From Coenobita brevimanus (lineage: Eukaryota; Arthropoda; Malacostraca; Decapoda; Coenobitidae), in assembly GCA_032717465.1 (NCBI GenBank), contig CM064732.1, positions 29,496,107-29,560,106 of the forward strand: 64,000 bases of DNA, in the 5' to 3' direction. Positions 32,721 through 44,533 of this stretch are shown here, piece by piece. Positions within the stretch are counted from its first letter, which is position 1; every line of letters begins with the position of its first letter. The position numbers were made by a program, and so were the translations under genes. The notes below the pieces were generated by a model. That model saw nothing but the letters and a program-made list of their open reading frames with translations, had not been told where the DNA came from and made no database searches.

Positions 32721-32977
32721 TAGTCGTGGCGCACGACTCTGAGGTTGTCATTATCATACCCTGGCAACCTACCATTCACAAGTGCGTCCGACTTTGTGTC
32801 ATATTATACACAAATCATATTATTATGCACGAATATATTATACACGAATATTATTATACACGAACATATTATACACAATCACATGCGTCTCATATTATAC
32901 AAGAAATCAGATGCAATTTTGAATGGTAGGTTGCCAGAGCACGATAATAACAACCTCAGAGTCATGCGCCGTGACTA
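32721..32977. mobile_element. Small foldback MITE with about 58-bp inverted repeats
   Basis: The left arm TAGTCGTGGCGCACGACTCT...ACCTACCATTCA and the right arm are inverted copies with about 9 differences over 58 bases. TA duplications lie at 32719-32720 and 32978-32979. The centre is AT-rich, with ATTATACACGAA repeats. No coding capacity. Confidence 0.8.
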
Positions 32978-33057
32978 TAATCAACAATATGAAAAGTTCA
33001 GATGACCTTTGCAGTGACTATAAAGAAAAATCTCAGATTATTATAATATACAATGCT

Positions 33058-33110
33058 TCATCCTACACTCCTCATGGGGCAACACAGGATTAGATGATGT
33101 ATGTACAATG
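33058..33110 (+). mobile_element. 3' end fragment of the tRNA-related SINE
   Basis: TCCTACACTCCTCATGGGGC and AGGATTAGATGATG match the 3' end of the SINE at 49365-49817, read on that element's own strand. Confidence 0.6.
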
Positions 33111-33238
33111 CTTCATGCATCCACCTTCCACCCAGTAACAACCCATCAGGAGTGTAAAGTCCCTGGGCTATGCAACTCAGTAAAGCTATTTCATGCAAGT
33201 GACCTGCAGTCTGAGAATATCTGATAAGTGTGGATAGT

Positions 33239-33272
33239 AAAAAAAAAAAAAAAAAAGAGAGAGAGAGAGAGA
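33239..33272 (+). repeat. A18/(GA)n tract near MON2 donor
   Basis: In transcript sense this is (CT)n followed by T18, beginning about 25 bases into the intron. It creates a polypyrimidine-like run on the wrong side of the exon. Confidence 0.9.
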
Positions 33273-33298
33273 ATAAAGGTACCTGTTACTGTACTAAC

Positions 33299-33535
33299 CT
33301 TGAGGCTGCCTCCAGTAGATGGCTTAAGTCCAAGAATCCAAACAAGATGCTGCAGTGTGGTGAGGAGAAGATGCCAGGCCGCTCCAAGGACACCTCCATG
33401 GCAGTGAGCCATTGAGAGGGTGGCACGCATGCACTGCAAGTTCTTGTTTGTCAACATAACAGGTCCCTGCTGAGCACCGACTGGCAAAGACGGAGTGGCC
33501 AGCGCTGTTCCCACTGCAACCACCTGGTGACGCAC
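33299..33535 (-). CDS. MON2: MON2 internal exon
   Basis: 237 bases, 79 codons, phase 0 at both ends. On the minus strand it follows TTGTACAG and ends CTCAAG before GTTAGT. The translation includes [35 protein letters not shown] and [16 protein letters not shown], which I recognise as the MON2 family (human has a closely similar segment). MON2 is a large armadillo-like, Sec7-related scaffold without GEF activity that acts at the trans-Golgi in endosome-to-Golgi trafficking. The preceding exon is at 61098-61319, across 27,562 bases. No stops or frameshifts, unlike every neighbouring frame, so it is under selection. Confidence 0.9.
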
Positions 33536-33632
33536 CTGTACAAGTATTTGCCCAGTGCTACTTTTAAATTTTCATGAACATCAATCACACAAATTGTAAT
33601 CTGGTTCTCTAATTATTTACTGAAATACTGTA

Positions 33633-34186
33633 CAGGTATACTTCAATATACAACACCCCTAGATGTGATACCCCAGCTCAACAATGGTGGTAGAAATACC
33701 ACTACAGCCTGCCTAAACTGGGCCAAACCCCAGTTTAACTATGAGTTTAGATTTTTTTTACTGATTTTGATGATATTTCAGACAAAATTTTGTGTTTAGG
33801 TTGATTTATAAATTGTTTTTAGACTTAGATTAATGTGTTTTAGCCATAGGTGTAGTGGACATTGTCATTTTGGGGTACAGTTTACCAAGCTTGATTTTTT
33901 CCATACTTATATTTGACGATTTTCAGTTTTTGTTTGTTGGTTTTAGTGAGTTATTTACAGGTGTTAGGCTTAGGTTAGCTTCTTTTACTGCTGTTAGGCC
34001 ACTTAGATGGTCTTTACCTTTATTTTTGGGCTCACTTGGGTGGGCTTTGGAATTGGCTGGGGGTAAACCCAAGGCTGAAAAATGCATCCCATTACTTTAC
34101 ATGTTAAATCTACCCCGATATACGATACCCCTCCTAACGATGGATTTTTACCTAACCAGCTGCATTGTTAAACCGGGGTATACCTG
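33633..34186. mobile_element. pogo/Tigger-like MITE (pogo-A)
   Basis: TA at 33631-33632 and 34187-34188 flanks ends CAGGTATACTTC (left) and, inward from the right, CAGGTATACCCCGG. CAGG termini with TA targets are typical of the pogo/Tigger branch. No transposase; 554 bases. It starts 97 bases upstream (transcript sense) of the MON2 acceptor. Confidence 0.7.
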
Positions 34187-34188
34187 TA

Positions 34189-34689
34189 TATGAAAGCAGA
34201 TCTCCGAACCCGATACCAACGAGAGAGAGAGAGAGACTACTTTCCCAGTACAGACATCCTCGTGATGTGTAGCTAATGTGTTAACCTAGGCTACCACACA
34301 CAGCACAATGGATTCACATATAAGAGTGACCACTGAATACCATTATATACAAGCTAATGTGTTGAGCTCATCTCCAGTTTAATATCCACTAATCCCCTTA
34401 AGACTTTTGTATGACCAAAAATGTGTAATGATGTGCCCTCAAAAGACATATCCTACTCCCCTCAGACATACGAGGAATAAGACAGTGACATTAGAAACAC
34501 AGAAAAAACACATTATGCACTCACCGTCACCGACATTTTATTTAATTATTCATTTTTTAATGCACAGATGAAGGAACCAAAGGCCAGGAGCCCACAAATT
34601 GTTCCCTTCAAGAGGGCTCAGTGTTGGCACCAATTATGATTTTGAAGGGTTTGACCATAAAACTGACATGTGTGAGTTAACAAAAGCAT
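34189..34689. other. Intronic DNA between pogo-A and LINE-F
   Basis: A short (GA)n at about 34221-34234. The segment near 34613-34640 (GGGCTCAGTGTTGGCACCAA) looks like an isolated RT motif B scrap (QGSVLAP). Nothing else is supported. Confidence 0.45.
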
Positions 34690-35038
34690 TAATGATTTCA
34701 ATTTCAAAGATGGAAGCAGTAATCGAGAAAACATGATAAGTGATAGTTTAAAGCCAAAGAAAGGTGAGACAAAAGATGAGAAGGAGCTGAGTACTGCCAA
34801 GGAGAAAGTCTTCAAGAAGAAAATAAGTGATTCAGAAGAGGAAAATAAAGAACTGAGAAAGAAAATGAGTGAAACTGACTGTTTGACTGAGAAAGCATGT
34901 ACAGCTCTGTAACGAGTGCAAGAACAAACAGGATGAGTGGTTAAAGGGCATGAAGAGATGCCAGAACTGAGAGAAATAATAATACAAGAAAAAAAAAAAA
35001 TCGGCAGGCAAACAATGAGGCATCTTCAAAAGTGAAGT

Positions 35039-35042
<4 letters not shown>

Positions 35043-35077
<35 letters not shown>
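35043..35077 (+). repeat. Poly(A) tract
   Basis: About 35 consecutive A residues within LINE-F ORF1 remnants; a slippage expansion or the trace of a retrocopy. Confidence 0.9.
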
Positions 35078-35079
<2 letters not shown>

Positions 35080-36191
35080 AAGCAATTGTGAGGAGCACAG
35101 ATGAAAGGAATAGATGTGTGATCATCTTAAGAGTTGAGGAGAAGCAACAGAAATCAAAGCACACTAGGAAGAATGAAGAAATAACCAAATCATTGAATTT
35201 TTTACCATGATAAATGAAGAAGGAAGAAACTGGGAACGAGAAATAGAGGATGTATGAAGAGTAGGCCATCATAAAATGGAAGGACCTGACATTAGGCTTA
35301 TCCAGGTTAAATTTATGAATGAAAATATAAATTGAATGAATAAATTGAATGATATGAAGCCACACACAGGCTGTGATGATGAAAATCTGAAAAGAGTAAT
35401 AAGAAAATATCTGAACTCCTATGAGAAAACTAAACTGAAAACATTGCTGGAAGAGGCTATTAGCAAAAATGAGGAAAGATTACAGGAACAAAGAGATGTG
35501 TTTTTTTTGGAAAGTGAAAGATATGAAACTCAAAAAGCGGAATAAAAAGAAAGACTAAAAAGAATATTACAAAATGATTTGGTAGGCCTAGGTAAAGTTA
35601 GAGCAAAAAAGGAAGTGATTGAGAAGACTCAGGCTCATATGATAAAGGTAATGTATACAACTGCTGATGGACTGATAATGAAGAAGCTACAACTTGGTGA
35701 CTGTATTAGGGAAAAGAAGCCAAAAGTGGTATGTCTAGCTGAAACTAAATTAAGGAGTGAATTCGATGCAAATGTGCTTGCTTGGGAAGACTATAATGTG
35801 TGGAGGAAAAACAGAGAAGGAAAGTTTGGAGGAGAAGTGATGATTATGAGTGATTAAATGGTAAATACAAAAAGGATACATTCAGGAAATATGAAACTGG
35901 AAATACTGAGAGTGGAAATAGTGGAAGAACATGGTGAAAATTTAGACATGGTAGTAATGTACATGCCACCAAGGACCAGTGCATGGAATAGGGATGAGTA
36001 TGAACAGTTAATGAGTGAGTCTCTAGATATGTTAAGGAAGATAACTGAGCGAAGAAATAGAGTGCTGCAAGTGGGTGATTTTAACTATAAAGAGGTCGAT
36101 TCGGAATGAACTGATGCAGCAAACAATGTGGAAACCAGGGGGTATGAACTGGTGGAGGTGATAACGGAAAATATTTAATACAGTTGGTTAA

Positions 36192-36850
36192 CCCCTTACC
36201 CCCGGGGATGGCTGAACCGTGCCGTGCCCCTCCCGCGGAGATAGCAGGAAATCTAGACAATACACAATAAATTAGCAACTTCCAGGTCAATGGAAGTGTT
36301 ACTTAGCCTTTTCCCTTTTTTTTTTTTATATATATATTTTTTTGTATGCGAATAGGTCATAAGGGACATCTCAAAGGGTAACAAATAGGGAAAATTTGTG
36401 ACCATGAGAATGTGGGGTGTTGCCAAGTGATACATTAGCTACTTATGGCCAATGGCAGCATCAATTAGCCATTTCCCATTTTTTAAAAATATTTTTTTTA
36501 GTATGAGAACAGGGCATAGGGCACATTTCAATGGAAAAAGTGAATGGAAAAAACCAGCTGGGAGTTGCGTTGCGGCCAGGCTGTAACTAGGTGGGGGGAG
36601 GGGGGAGGGGAGGGGAGGTAGGGAGGCAAGGTAAACACAGAAAAATGGCTAAATTGGTAATACTGGATGTGAGTACTAGTGGTATTAGCAGCACTGCCTA
36701 TAGCTACACACTGGCAGTACTGACAGATGATACAAGACTGCACTTGAAAGCCCAGGCGATTTAAAAAATCCCTGGATCACAGAAGTGACACCCTGCGGTA
36801 TGGCACTTATTTAACAAGCGTCACGGTAGTGACGGCCCATGGGTAAGGGG
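36192..36850. mobile_element. piggyBac-like MITE pB-3 (short form of pB-2)
   Basis: TTAA at 36188-36191 and 36851-36854 flank ends CCCCTTACCCCCGGGG (left) and, inward from the right, CCCCTTACCCATGGGCCGTC. The same CGTCAC..GTGACG palindrome lies inside the right end. Reading from the right it follows pB-2 for most of its length. Removing it restores LINE-F colinearity (..QLV KKICEFGG.., like TQWVKEETRF in LINE-B). Confidence 0.85.
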
Positions 36851-38316
36851 TTAAGAAAATATGTGAATTTGGGGGGAGGATACACCATCAAGACTGGATC
36901 TGATTTTCACAAGAAACTGTAAAGATATATAGAGAAATTGCAGTATCAATGCCCCCAAGGAAATAGTGATAACCTGGCTGTGGAGATGGAGGTACTGTAT
37001 TGGGAAGGGACATGGGAGAAAGAGGAGATATATATATCAACAAAATAGACATAACTATGGGAAAGTGGATTTTGATCCCTTAAGACAATATTGTAGAGAT
37101 ATGGACTGGAGTGAAATGGAGAGAGGGAAAAATATCCAGGAGAGATATAAAATATTTATAAAAATATATTAGGAGGGTGTCAGAAACCATGTTTCTAAAG
37201 TTGCTGCAAAAAAGGAAGACAGAAAGAAAGATTGGATTAATAAAAGATGTAGGGAGGCACTTGAAATTAGGAATAGATCATGGGATAAAGTAAGAAAAAG
37301 ATATACTGAAAAAGCTTGGAATGAGTACAAAGAAGTAAAACATGATTACGTAAAAGCAAGAAGGGAGGAGGAACAAAAATACGAGATGCATATTGTTAAT
37401 AAAAGCCAAGAAAGAACCTAAGCTGTTCTACATGTTTGCTCATAGTAACAATAAGAACAAGAACAGCATAGTGACATTGAGAGATGGTAATGTAATATAT
37501 GAAAAAGACGAGGCAATGTGTAACATAATGAATGACAAATTGCAGTTGGTATTTGTAACAGAAGAGGAATTCCAAGAACCTGAAACATAGATGCAAACAC
37601 GGAAACTGGAAACAGTAGCAGTTGAGGGAAATGAGGTTCTTCAATTGATGAAGGATACAGATGTGAGAAAGACAATGGGACTGGATGAAGTAACTGGTTG
37701 GATCTTGGAAGAATGTGTAGACCAGTTAGTGAGGCCTACCTATGATATTATAAGGTTTTCCACTGAAAGTGCGGAGCTACCTACTGAATGGAAAAGAGAA
37801 AATATAGTTCCAATTTACAGAGGTGGTGAGAGGGAGGACCCGCTTAACTACAGACCGGTCTCCCTCACTATAGTAGAATAGTCTGCAAACTATGTGAAAA
37901 TGTCATTTTAAAAAATGATAAAATTCCTTGAAGGGAATATCGTAATAACATCCAAGCAATTTGGATTTAGAGAAGGGTCGTCATGTGTTATGAACTTACT
38001 GAGCTACTACAGTAGAGTGACAGACACTATTCAAGAGAGGGAAGGATGGGTAGACTGTGTTTTCCTGGATTTTAAAAAGGCTTTTGACAGAGTGCCACAC
38101 ACAAGATTATTCTGGAAACTGAGAACCTATAGAGGTGTAAATGAGATATTGTTGAAATGAACGGAAAATTATTTGACACGAAGAGAAATGAGAACTGCAA
38201 TAAGAAACAAGCTTTCCCACTGGAAAAAGGTAATTAGTGGAGTGCCCCAGGGTTCAGTGTTGGTCCCAATTATGTTCTTGATATATATAAACGACATGCC
38301 TGAAGGGTTGAGTACT

Positions 38317-39812
38317 TCTATCTATCTATTGCCAGACGCCTCAATCCCATAAGGGGTAGCCACAAACAAATCGCCTCCATGTCTCTCTGTCCCCGCCATT
38401 TCATTGCCCTACTCCCAGCTCACACCTCCCTCTCTCATATACCTTTCCACTCCATCCCTCCATCGCATCCTTGGCCGCCCCCTCCCTCTACTCACTCCCA
38501 CTTCACTCACATGCACTTTCCTCATCAGTCTCTCACCCTCCATCCTCTCTAAATGGCCAAACCACTTAATGTGTTTCTCCTAACACTAACTATCACATCC
38601 ACATCCACACCACAACATTCCTTCACGTCCTCATTTGTCAGCCTGTCTCTCCATGTGACTCCACAGGCTTCTCTCAAATAACTCACTTCCACTGCTCTCA
38701 TTCTTGACTTCTGTCCCTCCAGCATGGTTCAAGCTTCACTTACATACATTAGAGTTGGTTTCGCAATACTGTCATGTAGTAACTTGTTCACTTCCATGCT
38801 CACGTCCCTGTTTCTTATCACTGCTTTCAAGGAACCAGCAACCTTTCTTCCCTGTTGCACCCTTTCAAGCACTTCACCCTCCAAACCTCCATCCTTACTC
38901 ATCACACTACCCAAGTACTTAAATGCACTCACATCTCCATTTCCTTCCCATCCAATCCCACTGTACATTCACTGACTTCACTTCTCTCGAAGACCATTAC
39001 TCCACTCTTCCCTATATTCACCTTTAGATTCCGTTTCTTACACACTCTCCCAAACTCATCCATCAAGCCTTGCAGCTCCCCTTCGTTTTCACTTAACACC
39101 AGAGTATCATCTGCAAACAACAGTACAGGGAGTTTCCAAACACTGCCCTCTCTCACTAGGGCCCGCTCCAACATCCACTGCCCTACCTTGTATCTCTTTT
39201 ATAACGCCATCCATATACAGACTGAACAACCATGGAGACATGACACATCCCTGTTTCATCCCAACCTTCAAATAGAAAAATTCACTCAGTTCACCATCTA
39301 CATGCACTGCAGCCTTAGCACCCTCATACACACACTTCATGGCCTTCAACAACTTCCCATCTACTCCATATATTCTTAATACTTTCCACAATCCTTGTCT
39401 ATCCATCCTGTCATATGCTTTCTCCAAATCCATGAAAGCCTGCATACAGCTTCTTTCCCTTCTCTAGTTACTTTTCACTAAGGATCTAAGAATGAATATC
39501 TGATCTACACAACCTCTTTCCTTCCTAAAACCTCCCTGTTCTTCTCCAACTAATTCCTCTGTTATTTCCCTTACTCTATCAATAAGTATCCTATCATATA
39601 CTTTTCCTATTACTGTATACTAAGAAGACAAATGCCCCTATGATTACCACACTCTTCTTTTTCCCCTTTTCCTTTGTACTAGGGAATAATTATACCTGAC
39701 TTCCAATCCTCCGGGACTCTACCTTCCTCCCAGGCCAATCTGCACATCTTCCACATCCATTCCATTACTATCTCTCCCCCATGCTTCAGCATTTCACTAC
39801 ACACTGCATCAA
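38317..39812 (-). mobile_element. RTE-A copy 2, 5'-truncated
   Basis: The 3' end has the (ATAG)n tail (TCTATCTATC at 38317). The minus-strand frame 39445-39107 gives FMDLEKAYDRMDRQGLWKVL and VGMKQGCVMSPWLFSLYMDG; 39174-38929 gives LLFADDTLVLSENE. It extends to GIDAVCSEMLKHGGE near 39800, where LINE-F resumes. Multiple frameshifts. Confidence 0.85.
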
Positions 39813-40650
39813 TTGCTAATGCAGAAATTATGAAACGTATTGAAAGAGTAAATTGTTGCAGGAACTGGAAAAAGATCTGGATAAACTCTACAAGTGGAGT
39901 CAAATGTGGAAAATGGAATTCAGTACTAATAAATGTCATGTACTGGAAATGGGAGTCAGTGATAAGAGACAAAGTATGAGTAGAGGATGCGAGATGAAAT
40001 AATAAGGAGGGCAAATGAAGAAAAGGACTTGATGTAACTATGCAGGATAACCTATCGCCAGAGAAACATATAAACAGAATTACTGGAGGAAATTACGGGC
40101 TACTGAACAGTATGAGGGTGGCATTTAATTATATGGATGAAGAGATACTGGGAGAGTTAACAGTGACCATGGTAAGACAGAGACTGGATATGCAGCAGTG
40201 ATATGGTCACCACACTTGACAAAGCACACCAGTAAACTAGAAAGAATACAAAGGAGAGCCACAAAATTGACACCAAGCTTGAAGGAGTTGTCTTTTGAGG
40301 AGAGATAAGCTGAAACTGTCAACCCTGAGAGAAAGAAGAGGAGGAGAGATTTGATTGCAATGTTTAGAGGAGTAAGATGAACAGAACAAGTGGACAGAGA
40401 GGATCTCTTTGTGAAAGATGATGGAAGAACAAAATGACATGAGTTCAAGCTGAAGAAGAGTCAATGCCTCAATGATACAAAGAAATTCAGTTTTCCAAAC
40501 AGAGCTATAAACAGAATAATTTGGAGCGAGAGGTGATGCATGCAGAGAGCATACATTTGTTTAAATCTAGATTGGATAATAAATATTCGTTAAATGATAT
40601 GGGAAAACATGAGCTTAGCTCAAATCTTGTATAACACGGTACAATTAAGT

Positions 40651-40652
<2 letters not shown>

Positions 40653-40714
<62 letters not shown>
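40653..40714. repeat. (CA)n junction LINE-F / LINE-E
   Basis: 62 bases of AC between the LINE-F 3' tail and the truncated 5' edge of LINE-E. Confidence 0.95.
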
Positions 40715-40716
<2 letters not shown>

Positions 40717-41058
40717 TACCAGAGGAATACCAAAGAAAGGAAAAACATATGATTTGCCTAAATGAAAAAAAATTAACCCCAAAGATATCAAACTATATCC
40801 TACACTTAGAGGAATACAATATATGGAGAAGAGACAGAAATTTAAGAAAAGATGGAGGAATTATAATCTTAAGAAAGAAAAATCTACAAGTCAAAGAAAT
40901 AAAAATTGATATACCCTCACAAGCAGAACTGATTGCACTGGAGATTAACACATCTGATGGGAAATTAATTGTGGTAAATTTATACATGCCATCCAAAAGA
41001 CACACATGGATAAGAGGCGAATATGAAGACCTGGCAGAAAATACAATTCAGAGTTTAA

Positions 41059-42582
41059 CCCTTAGCTGGCGGTGGTACTATATAAAGACTGTAAAATCAA
41101 CTGAAAAATTGCGGGGAGACTATATATAGACGCTACCCCCAAAATTGTCCCCTGTAAATCTTAGCAGAGACTATATATAGACAGCAATGTGTAAGTGCCC
41201 TAGAGCCTCAGATAACCCTATCTGGCAACCAATGGGTAGCAGGGGGCCTATATAAGGGTGTGCACATGGTGACTCAATCAGTCTGTTCCCAGCTCTTAGA
41301 GGAGGTGCAGCACTCTTTTGTTTCTCCTGTAGAACTTATTTCATGCTTTTCTTTTGATATTTGGATGTCGTACTCAGAATCATGTACCACAGGAGGAACA
41401 AACCCATTAGAGATTAGGTTGGGTTAGCAACAATTTAGTGAGGGAGGGTGGAGGGAAACCACATCCAGAGCACAAGTCCTGGACATAGCTTTGCTTGTGG
41501 GTGTGAGTGATTCCATTTACCTTACTTTTACAAATATGAATAATAGCTGCTAACAAAATAAAGGTTTTAGTATTATAAGCATCTTTGCTATGCTAATGAA
41601 ATGTAACAATTGTTCCACATTGCAGTACAGTCTATATATAGATTGTGTTAAAGCCTTACATTGCAGCGGAGTCTATATACAGATTATGTTAAAGCCTTAC
41701 ATTGCGGTACAGTCTATTTATAGATTATGTTAAAACCTATCATAATGCGGTGTACACTCAACCCTTGGCTATCACTCCCAATTGGTCCCGCTATGGATGT
41801 TCTAAAGCCGAAACCGTGATGGCCGAATTGAAGAACTTATGGTAATAATACTAATTGGTGCCATGACCTCAATATTTACCCCTGAGATACCTTTTTTGTA
41901 CCACATGTTAATATATAATAGTCTAAAAATGAGCATGTTTTATGATGTGATCACGATTCTTATAAATACCCCTCACAGTTGATTCACTGATGTTATGTTT
42001 CTTCCCCACACTTTGCTTGGTCTCATCATTCTCTATAAGTTTCACATTTCCAGTTAATCTGCATAACTTAGGTTCTTCCTCTTCTTTATTTCCCTGCCAG
42101 GTGCCACAGCATTATGTTGGGTGATGGTAGGGGGAAGGGCAGGGGGTACGTTGGCCATGGTCATATAATAAAAAAAAGTTCTTGTTCTCGCTATCACTGT
42201 TCACAGTCTGAGGGCACGCACTTGAATGGTTTGGCGGGAAGGAGACTCGGTCAGGCAGCCAATCAGCACTCGGCTGGCCCTGACATCACAAGACCAATCA
42301 CGGGGTGAAGCTTTTGTTGGCTGGGCAGAGCACTGGTGCCTGGCCTTTTTGAAATTTTCGAATATTTGCGATGCACGATAGCAGGCATTTAGTGCATTAT
42401 AAAGGTATTTGGATAGTTTTTTATATAGGCGTGATAGCGAGATATGCTATAGCGGAACCCGTGATAGCCGAGGGTTGAGTGTAACTATATTTATGATCAA
42501 GTTCTGTGGTTGGGGGAATCTATATAAAGACTATTTTTTTTTTTTTAGGTGCGTCTCACCAACTGCTGCCGCAGGCTAAGGG
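41059..42582. mobile_element. piggyBac-like element pB-4, itself carrying pogo-B
   Basis: TTAA at 41055-41058 and 42583-42586 flank ends CCCTTAGCTGGCGGTGG and, inward from the right, CCCTTAGCCTGCGGCAG. The interior repeats a CTATATATAG-type palindromic motif about five times (41120-41720). No transposase. Excision joins ENTIQSL to TTLLPRMEEKSERIILTGDFN of LINE-E. Confidence 0.82.
41755..42481. mobile_element. pogo/Tigger-like MITE (pogo-B) inside pB-4
   Basis: TA at 41753-41754 and 42482-42483 flanks ends CACTCAACCCTTGGCTATCA and, inward from the right, CACTCAACCCTCGGCTATCA. 727 bases, no coding capacity seen. Confidence 0.8.
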
Positions 42583-43203
42583 TTAACAACATTACTACCC
42601 AGAATGGAAGAGAAATCTGAAAGAATTATATTAACTGGTGATTTCAATACAAATGTAAATTGGAATACTCTAGATGTATGAAGCTGTGAAAGCTGTTGGG
42701 ATCAAAAGGTCCTGGATCTTGTGCAGGAGTTTTTCCTAACACAGCATGTAATGGAAAACACTAGAAAAAGAGAACCTGATGATCCATCAGTACTAGATCT
42801 TATATATACCCGGCAAGAAAATGATATTGACAATATAATGTATCACCCTCCATTCAGCAAGAGTGACCATGCAGTATTAAATTGCAACTCCAGGATTACA
42901 TGACACTGTTACCAGTAATGACAGTTACAAAAAGAGTCTAAACTACAAAAAGGGCAACTATCATGACCTGAAGAAATACTTCTTACAAACAGATTAAAAA
43001 AAGGAGCTTGGAGGACAAGAATTAAATATTACATATAGAAAATTCTGTGATCTTTGTGAAACAGCAGTCCAAAAATACATCCTTCAGCACAAAGAAACAG
43101 AAATGAAAATAAAGAAATGGTTTAAAACAGAATGAAAAAAATCAAAAGAAAAAAGACACTTGCTGTGGAAAAGATACAGAAGACACAACAGTGAGAGGGC
43201 ATA

Positions 43204-44485
43204 CGAGGTGCTACCCAAAAGTTCCTGTAATTTCAATATTGTAGGAAAATAAGTTATCTTACCTCCTAGTTCTCATTGTCACCTTCAAAGTAATTCCCTT
43301 GGGCATATCTACAGGGGTCTCTGCCTTTTTTTCCACGAGTCCATGCATCCCTGGAAGGCTTCAGACATGATGGTCTTGAGCACCTCCTGCGATTCTGTCT
43401 GGATCTCCTCAATCAAGGCAAATCTATGCCCTTTCAGTCATAATTTCAGATTGGGAAACAGGAAGAAGCAGCAGGGGCAAAGTCAGGTGAATAGGGTGGA
43501 TGGGGAATGACTACCATGTTAGTGGAAGCCAGGAACTGCCAGATAACAATTGATGTGTGGGCAGGGGCACTGTCATGATGCAGGACCCAGTCCTTGTTCT
43601 TCCTCCATTCTGGATGTTTGCGCTGAATGTTCCCCCTCAGATACTGCAAAACTTTACAGTAAAACTTTCCGCTGACAGACTGACTGAGTGGGACGAATTC
43701 CTTGTGAACAAAATCCCTTGGATATCAAAGAAAATGATCAACATTGACTTGATGTTGCTGCAAACTTGACGCGCTTTTTTCGGCCTCGGTGAATTGGAAG
43801 ACTTCCATTGTGATGACTGCTGCTTTGTTTCCGGGTTATAACCATAAACCCGTGATTCATCACCAGTTATGACCTTGGATATGAAGGTGGCATCATCTAT
43901 GACCTGATTCTTGAGCTCTTGCACTACAACGCACAAATTTTGCAGTGATGTGTCTCATACCCAACACGTTCGACAAAATGCGTTGTACACTCCAGTACGA
44001 CAGTCCAACGATATCACAAACATCATGGGTAGTTCATCTACAATTTGCAAGGATAGCCTGATAAACATTTCCGATGTTTTCTGGTGCTGTTGCCATTGAC
44101 GATCATCCAGAATGGTCATTGTCTTCGACAGACATTTGTCCTTCCTTGAACTGCTTGTACCAGAAAAATGTTCTGCTTTGGGATATGGCATTGTCACCAA
44201 AAGTTTGCTGAAGCAACCGGTGAGTTTCTGCAGCCATCTTGTTGATCTTGAGGCAGAACTTGATGCAGGTTCTTTGTTCAGCATGGTCCGCCAATGCAAA
44301 ACCGCCAAACCACCTAGACACCATGTTACAACAGTAAGAGTAGCTCAACAACATGTCTTCTCACAGACACGGCCGGAGCCACAATGACACACAAGAGGTG
44401 CTGCTGATTCTTCCTAGCGGCAAAAGGCAAAACTGCAAATGGCTGGCTCCCTCTCTTCAAATTACTGGAACTTTTGGGCAGTACC
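43204..44485 (-). mobile_element. mariner element (DD34D type), inactive
   Basis: The ends read CGAGGTGCTACCCAAAAGTT (left) and, inward from the right, AGGTACTGCCCAAAAGTTCC. TA lies at 43202-43203; the right TA is near 44486, with the boundary uncertain by a few bases. It is inserted in LINE-E and encodes a mariner transposase pseudogene on the minus strand. Confidence 0.85.
43446..44329 (-). pseudogene. mariner transposase pseudogene
   Basis: The N-terminal helix-turn-helix region (WFGGFALADHAEQRTCIKFC, SQSRTFFWYKQFKEGQMSVE) and catalytic domain (VITGDESRVYGYNPETKQQ, DWVLHHDSAPAHTSIVIWQF, PPYSPDFAP) are recognisable. The family cuts and pastes at TA using a DD34D triad. The first two Asp are present. 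The third falls in a stretch with a 1-base deletion and substitutions just after PDFAP, so the site is lost. Further stops and frameshifts lie between 43936 and 44103. Confidence 0.88.
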
Positions 44486-44533
44486 TAGCATAACAACTAC
44501 AAGTATAGCCTAAACAGGCAAGAAATGATTATA

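Larger units (their letters stand above)
1..33298 (-). other. MON2: MON2 intron downstream of exon 33299-33535 (partial)
   Basis: The 5' splice site is GT at 33298-33297 (GTTAGT, read on the minus strand), directly after the exon. No further MON2-like exon is visible down to base 1, so this intron is at least 33.3 kb and its acceptor lies outside the window. It is filled with LINE, copia and DNA-transposon copies listed separately. A T18/(CT)n tract begins about 25 bases inside the donor. Confidence reflects that I checked for exons only by eye. Confidence 0.7.
34690..40652 (+). mobile_element. LINE-F: older relative of LINE-B
   Basis: Coiled-coil ORF1 remnants (about 34700-35545) lead to EN (KVMYTTADGLIMKKLQLGD, VVCLAETKLRSEFD, MYMPPRTSAWNRDEY, VLQVGDFNYKEVD). 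RT follows: KEPKLFYMFAHSN, GLDEVTGWILEECVDQL, NYRPVSLT, FLDFKKAFDRVPHT, GVPQGSVL. The 3' region (39830-40640) ends in ACAATTAAGTAAACACAC and (CA)n. pB-3 (36192-36850) and RTE-A copy 2 (38317-39812) interrupt it. Many stops. Confidence 0.8.

Noticed and set aside
34380..34420. Another piggyBac-like end (CCCCTTAAGAC)
   Set aside because: No TTAA immediately outside and no inverted partner found.
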